Source: Chara braunii (taxonomy: Eukaryota; Streptophyta; Charophyceae; Charales; Characeae). From it: a DNA stretch of 23,608 bases. The stretch is taken from the NCBI GenBank assembly GCA_003427395.1, contig BFEA01000118.1:1868948-1892555 (forward strand). Direction: 5' to 3'. The stretch's first letter is position 1. Every line of letters starts with the position of its first letter. Shown here one piece after another: positions 8,576 through 17,377 of this stretch. The notes beneath the pieces were generated by a model. The model did no database searches. It saw only the letters and a list, made by a program, of their open reading frames with translations, and was not told the DNA's origin. Made by a program: the position numbers and the translations under genes.

Positions 8576-8816
8576 CTGCTCAGTCAAATTCGACACGAAT
8601 GTGGATTCTTTTCACGACATATACATTCAGGACTGGTGGATGATTTTGAATGTATTGGGACTATTATCGTTCCCACATACATTTGGAATGCTGCGCAGTC
8701 GATAGAGGCACTTATTTTTGTGGCCCTTGGTTCTTCCCGCTTCTGCCGAAGTCCTTTGTGGCCATCGATATGCGTGATCTATGGCACTGTGGGCCGCGAA
8801 GGTCCGACCCTCCCCG
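8576..8816. other. unassigned sequence between hAT element and MITE cluster
   Basis: No gene seen. Part of it (about 8650-8710, TATTGGGACTATTATC...GAATGCTGCGCAGT) is distantly similar to 10370-10430 (TATCGGGATGATTATG...GAGTGTTGTGCAGT), so it probably belongs to a dispersed repeat. Confidence 0.4.
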
Positions 8817-8918
8817 GGCGAGGTCCCACTCTTGCACGGATGAAGAGATTCTGGCCGTTGATCTTTGCTATCCTATCTACGGTCAATATCGCTTAATTCG
8901 TGTAGGTGGGACCTAGCT
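8817..8918. mobile_element. MITE-like unit with AGGTCCCAC ends (copy D)
   Basis: AGGTCCCAC at 8821-8829 is mirrored by GTGGGACCT at 8906-8914. The interior GAAGAGATTCTGGCCGTTGAT resembles the arms of the neighbouring units. The inverted repeat is short here, so this is the weakest of the four copies. Confidence 0.5.
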
Positions 8919-9017
8919 TTCGGATTCCTGGTTTCTGACCGTCCGTCTCCCAAATCAAAGGTCATTATAGACGAGGAATGGTCTGGCCGTCCCAAGTAGC
9001 ATCTAGTAGACCGGCCG

Positions 9018-9171
9018 GGGCTCGGTCCCACCTGCGCCTTTCCGATGTAGGAGGCAACACGTTCATTCCACATAATTTAGCAAAAAGGGGCCGGCCAAGC
9101 CACATGAAGGCTGGCGCCATTCTCTTCGTTGTAGCGTCCTGCAACGAAAATGCGCAGGTGGGACCGAGCCC
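9018..9171. mobile_element. MITE-like unit with 20-bp perfect inverted ends (copy C)
   Basis: Arms 9018-9037 (GGGCTCGGTCCCACCTGCGC) and 9152-9171 are exact reverse complements around a 114-bp interior without coding capacity. The arms share the GGTCCCAC core with the flanking units. Perfect arms suggest this is the youngest member of the cluster. Confidence 0.8.
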
Positions 9172-9180
9172 GGGGATGCC

Positions 9181-9337
9181 AGGTCCCACTAGCAAAGGGG
9201 ATGAGATTGAACGCCCGAATCTGGACGCGTTTGTGGAAAGGGGCAGAAAATAGAGATTGAACTGCATTTCTGCATTTGTGCTTAAGGCACGTCCGGATTC
9301 AGGCGTTCCCATCCAATCCTCTTTGCTTGTGGGACCT
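9181..9337. mobile_element. MITE-like unit with about 48-bp inverted arms (copy A)
   Basis: Left arm 9181-9229 starts AGGTCCCACTAGCAAAGGGG; right arm 9290-9337 ends GCTTGTGGGACCT. The arms are imperfect inverted copies. The interior GAATCTGGACGCGTTTGTGG with a following AGATTGAA is shared with copy B at 9869-10005, so the two are one family. Confidence 0.75.
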
Positions 9338-9625
9338 CGCCCCGGCAGGAGCCCGCGAGGGGGACTCCTCCTAGCGGCCCCAAGGTGAGTCTTCCACAAA
9401 AAAAAAGAAAGGAAAAAAAGAGCATCTAGGATTTGCAGAGAAGATCGGAGGCAATTCTCCGGGTAGACTATGGGGTCCCCAGAGACGCTGGGCCCCGTTC
9501 CCAGCAGGTGCTGCTCCGCACAAATAGAATGGAGCCAAAAAAAAAAAAAAAAAAGATTAAAGGCAACGCGGAGGCGAGGAGATCGAGGAGCAGTCAATGC
9601 TCGTTCTATACGACTGAGGGCATAC

Positions 9626-9770
9626 TCACACTGGAATTTTTTCACTTATTTATGGACCTGATTGCAGTCAGATGCGTCCAGGTCTGGCCGCAATTGCNTC
9701 ACACTGGAATTTTTTCACTTATTTATGGACCTGATTGCAGTCAGATGCGTCCAGGTCTGGCCGCAATTGC
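9626..9770. repeat. 72-bp exact duplication around a single N (probable contig join)
   Basis: Bases 9626-9697 and 9699-9770 are identical and separated by one N at 9698. Two contig ends with an unmerged overlap would give exactly this, so the real locus probably has one copy. Confidence 0.85.
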
Positions 9771-9868
9771 AGTCAGATGCATTTAAATTTGGTTTGTGCT
9801 ACCTAGTGTGAGTGCGCCCTGAGGCCTCGGAGGCAACTGGGAGGCGACGAGCTCGACTCGCATTATAC

Positions 9869-10005
9869 GGGGGCGAGTTCCCACTAGCAAATAGGATTGA
9901 ATGGAACACAACGAATCTAGACGTGTTTGTGGAGAGGTGATGAAAATTTCCAGATTGAATTTCATGCGCTTCATACAATCCTATTTGCTAGTGGGACCTC
10001 ACCCC
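9869..10005. mobile_element. MITE-like unit with about 30-bp inverted ends (copy B)
   Basis: The left arm has TCCCACTAGCAAATAGGATT (about 9879-9898), and the right arm ends CTATTTGCTAGTGGGACCTC (9981-10000). They match as inverted repeats with two mismatches over about 30 bp. The interior GAATCTAGACGTGTTTGTGGAGAGG matches copy A. I could not identify a target duplication. Confidence 0.8.
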
Positions 10006-10100
10006 GGGACTCTGGGCCCGGTTTCCAGCTGGAGCAGCTCACCATGAACTTGACATGCCGCCCTGAGTTCGAATCCGGAACGGAACTACATGAATGGATT
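10006..10100 (+). repeat. possible SINE-like segment with a B-box-like motif
   Basis: GAGTTCGAATCCGGA near 10063-10077 resembles an RNA polymerase III B box, and a T-rich stretch follows. No convincing A box or cloverleaf was found upstream. The first 30 bases belong to the GC-rich family also seen at 5197-5225 and 9485-9520. Low-confidence reading. Confidence 0.3.
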
Positions 10101-10447
10101 TTTATTTTTTAATTATTTTTTTAAATGAATTTCTTTTTTTTTGGACTTGTAATTCCAACGATGATGATGATTAAAAAAATAAAAAATAAAAAAGGCAGAA
10201 GAAGGCGGCAGCCGCGTCCATGTATGGTGAGTCCGAAGTCAAGGAGGCAACGGAAGGGACCCCCACGCGGATGCAGACAAACTCGTCATGCACAGGCGTT
10301 TGATCGACCTACTACCTATCGCCACCCAGGTCTCTGGACCAGGTGCATTGAAAGTAATCCAGCATTTTTAACGTATCGGGATGATTATGAGGTCCAGATA
10401 CATGTAGAGTGTTGTGCAGTGGAGCGAGGCCCATATATAATATATAG
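10101..10447. other. unassigned sequence
   Basis: A/T-rich stretch followed by mixed sequence. No gene is recognised; 10370-10430 is distantly related to 8650-8710. Confidence 0.4.
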
Positions 10448-10708
10448 CAATTGCTCCGCAGCCGTGGCATTCGACAAAGCATGCAGGTGACCAACTGGCC
10501 CAGTTCAGTTGGCACCGTGACGCTCGTGAGCTGCTGAAACACAGACCTGAGTTGGAACTCCAAGGGAATCAGATGATGAGTAATAATCCTTAATTTACCT
10601 GGGGGCGGTCAGTTTCAACATGATATCTCAAGGCTATCGACCTTCCAAAAACGGAAAAGACAAAGCATGTGGACAATTGTTCCGCATCCGTAATATTCAG
10701 CAAAGCAT
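10448..10708. repeat. TTGCTCCGCAGCCG repeat, two copies
   Basis: CAATTGCTCCGCAGCCGTGG...AAAGCAT (10448-10482) recurs as CAATTGTTCCGCATCCGTAA...AAAGCAT (10675-10708) and as ATTGCTCCGCAGCCGTAGC...AAGCAT near 12452-12484. The copies sit next to TA tracts and the TA-embedded repeat, so they may be a linked part of the same dispersed unit. Confidence 0.6.
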
Positions 10709-10906
10709 ATATATATATATATATATATCGTCAAACAGAACTGGCCGGTAAACCGTAGGCAGAGAGGGAGAAGAGGACAACAAACGAGGGGCTGTGACAA
10801 ACTCTGTCTGACGATGACGATATATATGTATATATATCGTCAAACAGAGCTGCCCGGTAAACCGTAGGCAGAGAGAGAGAAGAGGTATATATATATATAT
10901 ATATAT
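10709..10906 (-). repeat. TA-embedded short repeat, two further copies
   Basis: Copy 4 starts CGTCAAACAG at 10729 and runs to about 10820, reaching past GCTGTGACAAAC but diverging before the hammerhead box. Copy 5 starts at 10838 and stops at 10885 inside the GA-rich stretch. Both are bounded by TA tracts and share the boundary seen at 1-360. Confidence 0.75.
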
Positions 10907-11283
10907 ACGTGGGCGGCCTTGTACGCAAGAGGTTCTGAACAGGGGGAGTTATAAGGAAGAAGATAAAAAAATGAATTCAATTTTTCTTGTTTTTCCTCCT
11001 TTCTTCCTTTCTTTCTTTTTTTCGCTTTTGCGCTCTGATATATATATATATATCGTGTTGATGCTAATCTGCGGGGATCTTTGTCTTACCGACAACCTTC
11101 TCTGCCACGTCGGCGGCGTTCGTCTTTTACGCGCCGACCCCGCCAGATCACATCTGGCTTTCCAGTGGTGACCGATTCGGATCTGCGGGCAGACCTACCA
11201 AATTCTTGTGGTTTGACAGCCACAAATGTCTGCCTACAGGCTTATCAGCGTCAACGTTATAGTGCATCCCAATTTCTTACGAT
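10907..11283. repeat. gap-flanking repeat and short unexplained open stretch
   Basis: The block ACGTGG...GGCCTTGTACG, GAGGTTCTGAACAGG, a pyrimidine tract, then TTTTGCGCTCTGAT and (TA)n (about 10907-11054) has a diverged second copy right of the N gap (12195-12404). From 11068 to 11259 one plus frame stays open for 64 codons without an ATG (it includes WLSSGDRFGSAGRPTKFLWF); I do not recognise it. Confidence 0.5.
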
Positions 11284-12183
11284 NNNNNNNNNNNNNNNNN
11301 NNNNNNNNNNNNNNNNNNNNNNNNNNNNNNNNNNNNNNNNNNNNNNNNNNNNNNNNNNNNNNNNNNNNNNNNNNNNNNNNNNNNNNNNNNNNNNNNNNNN
11401 NNNNNNNNNNNNNNNNNNNNNNNNNNNNNNNNNNNNNNNNNNNNNNNNNNNNNNNNNNNNNNNNNNNNNNNNNNNNNNNNNNNNNNNNNNNNNNNNNNNN
11501 NNNNNNNNNNNNNNNNNNNNNNNNNNNNNNNNNNNNNNNNNNNNNNNNNNNNNNNNNNNNNNNNNNNNNNNNNNNNNNNNNNNNNNNNNNNNNNNNNNNN
11601 NNNNNNNNNNNNNNNNNNNNNNNNNNNNNNNNNNNNNNNNNNNNNNNNNNNNNNNNNNNNNNNNNNNNNNNNNNNNNNNNNNNNNNNNNNNNNNNNNNNN
11701 NNNNNNNNNNNNNNNNNNNNNNNNNNNNNNNNNNNNNNNNNNNNNNNNNNNNNNNNNNNNNNNNNNNNNNNNNNNNNNNNNNNNNNNNNNNNNNNNNNNN
11801 NNNNNNNNNNNNNNNNNNNNNNNNNNNNNNNNNNNNNNNNNNNNNNNNNNNNNNNNNNNNNNNNNNNNNNNNNNNNNNNNNNNNNNNNNNNNNNNNNNNN
11901 NNNNNNNNNNNNNNNNNNNNNNNNNNNNNNNNNNNNNNNNNNNNNNNNNNNNNNNNNNNNNNNNNNNNNNNNNNNNNNNNNNNNNNNNNNNNNNNNNNNN
12001 NNNNNNNNNNNNNNNNNNNNNNNNNNNNNNNNNNNNNNNNNNNNNNNNNNNNNNNNNNNNNNNNNNNNNNNNNNNNNNNNNNNNNNNNNNNNNNNNNNNN
12101 NNNNNNNNNNNNNNNNNNNNNNNNNNNNNNNNNNNNNNNNNNNNNNNNNNNNNNNNNNNNNNNNNNNNNNNNNNNNNNNNNNN
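11284..12183. other. assembly gap, 900 N
   Basis: Exactly 900 undetermined bases. Open frames reported across it are artefacts. The same repeat family on both sides suggests the gap is a repeat the assembler could not resolve. Confidence 0.98.
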
Positions 12184-12194
12184 AACCTGTCATC

Positions 12195-12420
12195 CACGTG
12201 GCTGGCCTTGTACGTAAGAGGTTATGAACAGGTGGAGCTTTCCTTACCTCCTTCCCCTTCCCCTTTTTTCCTTTTCCTACGTAAGAGGTTATGAACAGGT
12301 GGAGCTTTCCTCACCTCCTTCCCCTTCCCCTTTTTTCCTTTTCCTTTTTTCTTTCCCCTTTTTTGCGCTCTGATTCACAATGTGACAATATATATATATA
12401 TATCGTCACAAACAGAACTG
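12195..12420. repeat. gap-flanking repeat with 67-bp tandem duplication and TA-repeat copy 6
   Basis: TACGTAAGAGGTTATGAACA with its pyrimidine tail is present twice in tandem (12211-12277 and 12278-12344), almost identical. It leads through TTTTGCGCTCTGAT into a TA tract and a very short copy of the TA-embedded repeat (12403-12420). Confidence 0.75.
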
Positions 12421-13098
12421 CATATATATAGGAATGAAAGCATATATGAGATTGCTCCGCAGCCGTAGCATTCGATTAAGCATTAGAAAACTTTGTACAG
12501 CCAACCTCAAAGTAGAAAGCAAGTAGGGATTGAAGATATTTTCTGGTCATTTCGTTATCTAATGTCGTTACACAAGAAAATCGCACGTCATGACGCACGA
12601 AATTGCCACTGTGACACGACTGCTCGTATGGGCACCACTAGCAGCCCCAGGCAGAGTTATATTTAAATTTATAAAAAAAGGGGCAAGTACTTTGATGTCA
12701 CTTTCGTGTACTATCCAATGAGCAAAACAAAACACGCTCGGGCAAAGAACACAGGGCCTGGCGCTGAGTTTGCAAAAGCAATGGAAGTACCAACGACCGT
12801 GGTGTCATAACTACAGTGTTTTCCTTTCATAGCTTTCCTTCACTTAGTTTTGATGCCATAACTCAGTTCTAAATGACAATAAAAACTCAGGCGGCCATAG
12901 TTCTAAATGCCAATAAAAACTCATGCTGGGCATTGCTGGCACGTGGGACAGGGGGGGTGTTTGTGTCACACACTTTTGTCACTGCATGGACCCGTACCGT
13001 GCCGTTCCATTTAACTGGGGTCACAGGGTCCCGGCCATTCCCGTTTTTGTGGGACATAGGTCAGGAAACAGCAGTGGACATCGTGTTGGCGCCAACGA
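12421..13098. other. unassigned sequence with a 34-bp tandem repeat
   Basis: No gene is recognised. AGTTCTAAATGNCAATAAAA occurs twice (12865 and 12899) with about 34-bp spacing. The TTGCTCCGCAGCCG motif lies at 12452-12484. Confidence 0.5.
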
Positions 13099-13740
13099 GG
13101 GGGCAACCTCTTCCCCAAAAAACACAACGGGACTTCATAACGGAGGTATATGACTGGCCTTTCATGTCAGGTACAGCCGTTATGAAGGTGGCGTGTGTTC
13201 ACGGGAAGGAGAAAGAAGATGAACGAGAAGAAGGGAACGCCTGAGAGGGGGAAGAAAGAAGAGGAAGAAGAAGGAGAAGAGGAAGAAACGAACAACAAGG
13301 AAAGAAGAAAAAGACGATATGAGAGGAGCAGAGGTTGCAAGCAGACGTGAGGGAAGATCTACGAGTGCTTACCTTACGTCTGTTGTGGACCCTTGCTTCT
13401 CTCTCACATGATGGCAGATCGTATTTTTCCTCTTCTCCTTCTTCTTGAAATTCATCTTGAAGTTCTTTCTTCCTCCTCTCACGCTGTCCCTTCTTCACGT
13501 TCGTATCTTCTTTCTCTTTTTTTTTTCTTTTTTTTTCTTTTTTTTTTTTAAACACACCCCCACTGGTGTTAGTGCTGCTGGTAAGAGCAGACACCACTAA
13601 CACCTGGGGAGAGTTCGTGTCTTCTTTCTCCTTCTCCTGAACCCAACACACCTTCATAACGGCTGTACCTGACAGGAAAGACCGCTGATATGCTGCCTTT
13701 ATGAAAGTGGGTTGTGTTTGGGGGAAGAGGGTGCCCCTCC
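13099..13740. mobile_element. foldback element with arms of about 125 bp
   Basis: Left arm 13099-13225 and right arm 13618-13740 are inverted, gapped copies: GGGGGCAACCTCTTCCCC, AAACACAAC, CTTCATAACGG and CAGGTACAGCCGTTATGAAG on the left are mirrored on the right. Inside, a purine-rich tract (13200-13320) faces a pyrimidine-rich tract (13430-13560), extending the symmetry. No transposase is present. Long arms would fit a Mutator-like or foldback element, but I see no 9-bp target duplication. Confidence 0.65.
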
Positions 13741-13756
13741 GCACTGTATTCCCCCC

Positions 13757-13849
13757 TCAACTCAACGCACCTTTATAGGGGCTGTATACGAGCCCTCTTT
13801 ATGGTCAGGGAGATCCGTTATGATGACGGTGCGTTGGGCTCAGGGGCAG
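13757..13849. repeat. palindromic unit related to the foldback arms
   Basis: CAACGCACC...GGTGCGTTG encloses CTTTATAGGGGCTG and GATCCGTTATGATG, the same order of motifs as in the arms at 13122-13225 and 13640-13722. It looks like a third, diverged copy of the arm. Confidence 0.55.
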
Positions 13850-14001
13850 ATGCGCGCACGCTCGTTGGTGAGGTCTGCCGGGATCCAGAAGTGGCTTGGG
13901 ACGTTCCTTCATTTTCTGCCTTTTCAGCCAATAAATACAAACAACGGCTGTGATGCTTTTTTTGCCGAGTGTCACTGATGTTTTTCATGCCTTTCCTTCT
14001 T

Positions 14002-14036
<35 letters not shown>

Positions 14037-14406
14037 NTTTTCCTTCTTTTTTTTTTTTTTAAAGCCCAGGTTGATGTTTTTTATGCCTTTCCTAACGACG
14101 GGGGTATCGAGGCTGGGTGATGATGTTATTTCCACCTATTTCAAACTAAAATGTGACTCAGGATCAGTTTTCCCAAAAAAAATTATAAGCTTCGAATTTG
14201 AACCCCTGCCATGGAGGGCCATCCCAGTATAAGCCAGTTGTTTTAGGGGCAAAAGGCAAATAAACGCATCTTTTAGGGGAAACTTCCCCCACAAACTCGC
14301 CACTTTAACTGTGTCATGTGCAAGTTACAGTGCAACAACAAGGGGAAGTCAAGAGAAAGTAGAGTCCCTCTACGCCCCGTTGCCTATGTTTGCTCCCCCC
14401 CCCCCC

Positions 14407-14442
<36 letters not shown>

Positions 14443-14637
14443 AGAAAGTAGCTTTGTTTCAGGGGCAACTTTTTTTTTTTTCTTTTTCTACTTGGATCCA
14501 AGTAAGATAAACATTGTCCTACAAAATATGAGAACAACAAGTAGAAGCCACAGCTCATTTGCACAGGATCCCATCTCCTCACGTCCTCTCTATCTTCCCC
14601 CCACTGTTGGTCATCTCGTCCCATGACAGCAGCTCAA

Positions 14638-14640
<3 letters not shown>
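13850..14640. other. homopolymer-rich sequence, no gene
   Basis: It includes poly(T) with an N at 14037, a direct repeat GATGTTTTTCATGCCTTTCC / GATGTTTTTTATGCCTTTCC (about 13978 and 14071), and a composite run of 13 C followed by 33 A (14395-14440). No coding region is recognised. Confidence 0.6.

Positions 14641-14687
<47 letters not shown>
14641..14687. repeat. (CT)n microsatellite
   Basis: Uninterrupted CT dinucleotide tract of 47 bp. Confidence 0.97.
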
Positions 14688-14691
<4 letters not shown>

Positions 14692-15039
14692 GACAGCGCT
14701 AATTCATCCACCTGGCCATGTGGATGGTTCTGATGAAGAGAAAGAAGCCCTGAAAATAATGGAAGCAAAAAGTGGGAATATTTGAGTGTCACTGTGGGGC
14801 CGTGTGGGCATACTCACACCAGGACCTGATATTAACCGAAATTCCCAAATTTTGGGGTAGATTTCAGGTCACACAGTGCCCTCCCGGTTCCCTTTTGTAC
14901 TTTTACTGAATCAAATGTCAGCGGCCGCATGAGTAATCTTTGAATTCTCTTTTCAATTTTTCCATTTTCCAAAGAAATTGTAAAAATGTGTGCATGAAGA
15001 AGACATGCCGCTTGTTATTTTAGCATTGAAAGAAAAAAA
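14688..15039. other. unassigned sequence left of the LTR retrotransposon
   Basis: No gene or repeat is recognised. It ends in an A run directly before the LTR. Any target duplication of the retrotransposon would be the last bases here, but its right partner lies outside the window. Confidence 0.5.
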
Positions 15040-16081
15040 TGTGAGGATTGAGCCCTCAAGTAGGGGCCTTGCCATGATGAACATGTTCTGGCTAAGGCCC
15101 CAGCAAGCCTAGTGCCCGCCCTAAGTGAAGACGGGCCAGCAAATCAACAAGAGCCCTCTGTGCAAACATTTCCCGAAGTGGGGTTCATACAGTTCCATCA
15201 CGCCAGTTGGTTGGAGTGCACCCAGTCTCGACTTTCAGCAAAATGCTGAAAACCCAGGGCCTCTGAGTTAGTTAGGCCCTGGGTGCTTGAACGTGAGGCC
15301 GACAATGCATGCTGGGTATAGAGGCCAAAAATGCCGAAGGGAAATCGGCCCACAATCTGAATCTGGCCGCAGGCCTTGATGAAAGAGGCGCAACTGCATT
15401 GCCCCGGGCCTCAACTGTATCGGGCTGGGTTCAGCCACTGGGGCCCGGTCGCAGGCTGAAGGGAGGCCGCCCACACGCAGCACTGGCATATAGGCGAGCA
15501 GGGCGAGTGGGCAGGGATCTTGGCCATTGCAAGCAAGGCCGGCACGCTGCTGCATTGCATGATGCTGCGCTGCGCTAAGGGCTGAGAGAAGCAGGACAGC
15601 GCTAGGCGGTAGGGCGCTGCCTGTGGGCGCAGGGCGCTGGCGGCCATAGCCGGGCTGCCTGTGTGCGCAGAAGGGTGAAGGGCGAAGGTGGTTCTTCGGA
15701 GGTGAAGGGCGTTGTGTGGGTACAAGGGAGAGTGTGGGTGAAGAGAACACGTTCCTGGTGGAGGTGGAGGTCGGCATTGGTGTTGACATCATCACTCGCT
15801 GGTAGTCAAGTTGTCTGGTTGCTTTGATTGCTGTAGTTGTAGGCTTAGTCTGTAGAGTAGATAGGGCGCCTGGCGCCATTCATGAGAGAGAGCTACATGG
15901 GGTTATGCTGTTGGTGTTGCCCCGTAGGGCATGGACATTGACTCACGATTCTTCTGTATCATTCTCAATTGGATGGTTACTCGGTTCCATTGTGCTATCT
16001 GCTTTGGCTTTGACTACTTGGACTTCAGTGTGATTTTGCATTCTGGATTTCTATGCTTTGTCCATATTCATGCTCATTGCA
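15040..16081 (+). repeat. 5' LTR (about 1042 bp)
   Basis: It starts TGTGAGGATTGAGCCCTC and ends CTCATTGCA three bases before the primer-binding site, so it has TG...CA ends. The first 410 bp match the right LTR at about 95% by hand count (17 mismatches over 387 aligned bases plus a 23-bp indel). Inside the indel is a small hairpin TTTCAGCA/TGCTGAAA (15233-15251), and a 10-bp stem ACCCAGGGCC/GGCCCTGGGT follows. The remaining 630 bp have no counterpart in the visible right LTR. Confidence 0.85.
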
Positions 16082-16084
16082 ATT

Positions 16085-16099
16085 TGGTATCGGAGATGG
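16085..16099 (+). promoter_or_regulatory. primer-binding site, initiator tRNA-Met type
   Basis: TGGTATCGGAGATGG lies three bases after the LTR end. The usual plant site complementary to the 3' end of initiator tRNA-Met is TGGTATCAGAGC, so this matches except for an A-to-G change and the last position. It is where minus-strand DNA synthesis would start. Confidence 0.85.
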
Positions 16100-17377
16100 T
16101 TTGATCGCCACTTACCTTTAGCACGCTGGCGTTATACAGACTCGGTGCGTTGACGATGCTTCTTCGCAGTGGGTACTTGTGACGTCAGGCCACATTAGGT
16201 GCACGCCCTGGGTAGAGAGGGGTGCACCGGAAGGCTAAAACGGCAGTGTATGCCGTGATGACATGCGGAATGTATGATTGGTGATGAGAGCATGCTGATG
16301 TGGCATTCGACAGAGGTGGCACTGCATTGCGTTGTAGGTGGTACTGAAGCCAAGACCGGTCATCAAATGTACACTCAGCTCAATTGGTGAGAAATCTGTG
16401 GTTGGGGGCAGCTATCTCCAGGTACGTTGTTCCCTTACCTTATCTACTCTCTCAATCTCTTCTTACCGTGAGGAAGTGAGTCCAACTTGAGAGTCCTCTC
16501 TTTTGGTGAGGTGTCGTGAGCGCGCTATCTTGAGAGACGACAATCTTCCCGAAAGCATCTAGAAGGAGTAAGGGCGGTGCCTCTAAAGGGTCCTGGTCGA
16601 AGCACTGGGTCACGGTCACCATGCCAACCCAATGGGAGTAGGTCACGCATGCAATGGCTGCTGTCCATTAAGGCACTTGCTGCGCCAAATAGAAGTTTTG
16701 TCGGGTGTGCCAGCCTTGTATGAGACGCTTACCAGACCGTCTATAAACATTTCAAGTTGGGTTCTCGGATTGATTCTGGCGGTGATCGTCGTCCTGACTG
16801 CGACGTTAAAGAATTCCTGAAGAGATGGGGGCGCTCTTAATAATCCTCCTGATCAGCCAGATCATCCGGGTGTAAGGCTCGTTTCCGTACGAGGGTAAAT
16901 AAGAGTGGGCTGGCTGGCTTGCTCGACTTTGACTTGGGCACAGGGGTGGGCCGAGACACACACGAAGACACTGCTCGCTCAATGATGCTGTTCGGTATGT
17001 TGGATTGAGGGGAGGGTAGGTTCTAATTGGCGCTCAACTGAATACACAACTATACCCACTCATCATACATCCGCTACATTGTCTTTTTGTATCTTTGATT
17101 AGTTGGTGGACAGACTGCTAACACCTCACAGACAGATTAGGTAGGACTGTTGTATGCTACCATAGCCAGTTCTGTCAAATGCTGCTGTAAGTGAACCTAT
17201 CGAGATACATCTAGACAATGTAGACAATCCGTGTGAATGTTGTAGTCATGCCACTTGATCGGTATAGTAGGGGACTTGCCAGACACAACTATTGTTAGAA
17301 AATTAGGTGTCGGTCAGATACATGCTGTGGTAGGATTCCACGAGGGGATTCTAGTGCAGACACTATATGCCTAACTG
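16100..17377 (+). other. long untranslated leader of the retrotransposon
   Basis: About 1.28 kb between PBS and the gag ATG. I found no open frame with a recognisable domain and no obvious nested insertion. Leaders of this length occur in large plant elements and may hold packaging signals, but nothing specific is visible. Confidence 0.6.

Noticed and set aside
10017-10083. tRNA gene
   Set aside because: Only a B-box-like GTTCGAATCC is present; T-stem pairing is poor and no A box or acceptor stem can be drawn.
11068-11259. Possible exon in the 64-codon open stretch
   Set aside because: No ATG, no recognised domain, and no convincing splice-site pair; the right side is lost near the gap.
11081-12227. 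Very long ORFs made of X residues
   Set aside because: They cross the 900-N gap; Ns give no stop codons.
13199-13744. 181-codon minus-strand ORF rich in Lys/Glu and Ser/Leu
   Set aside because: It is the translation of the purine/pyrimidine tracts and arms of the foldback element.
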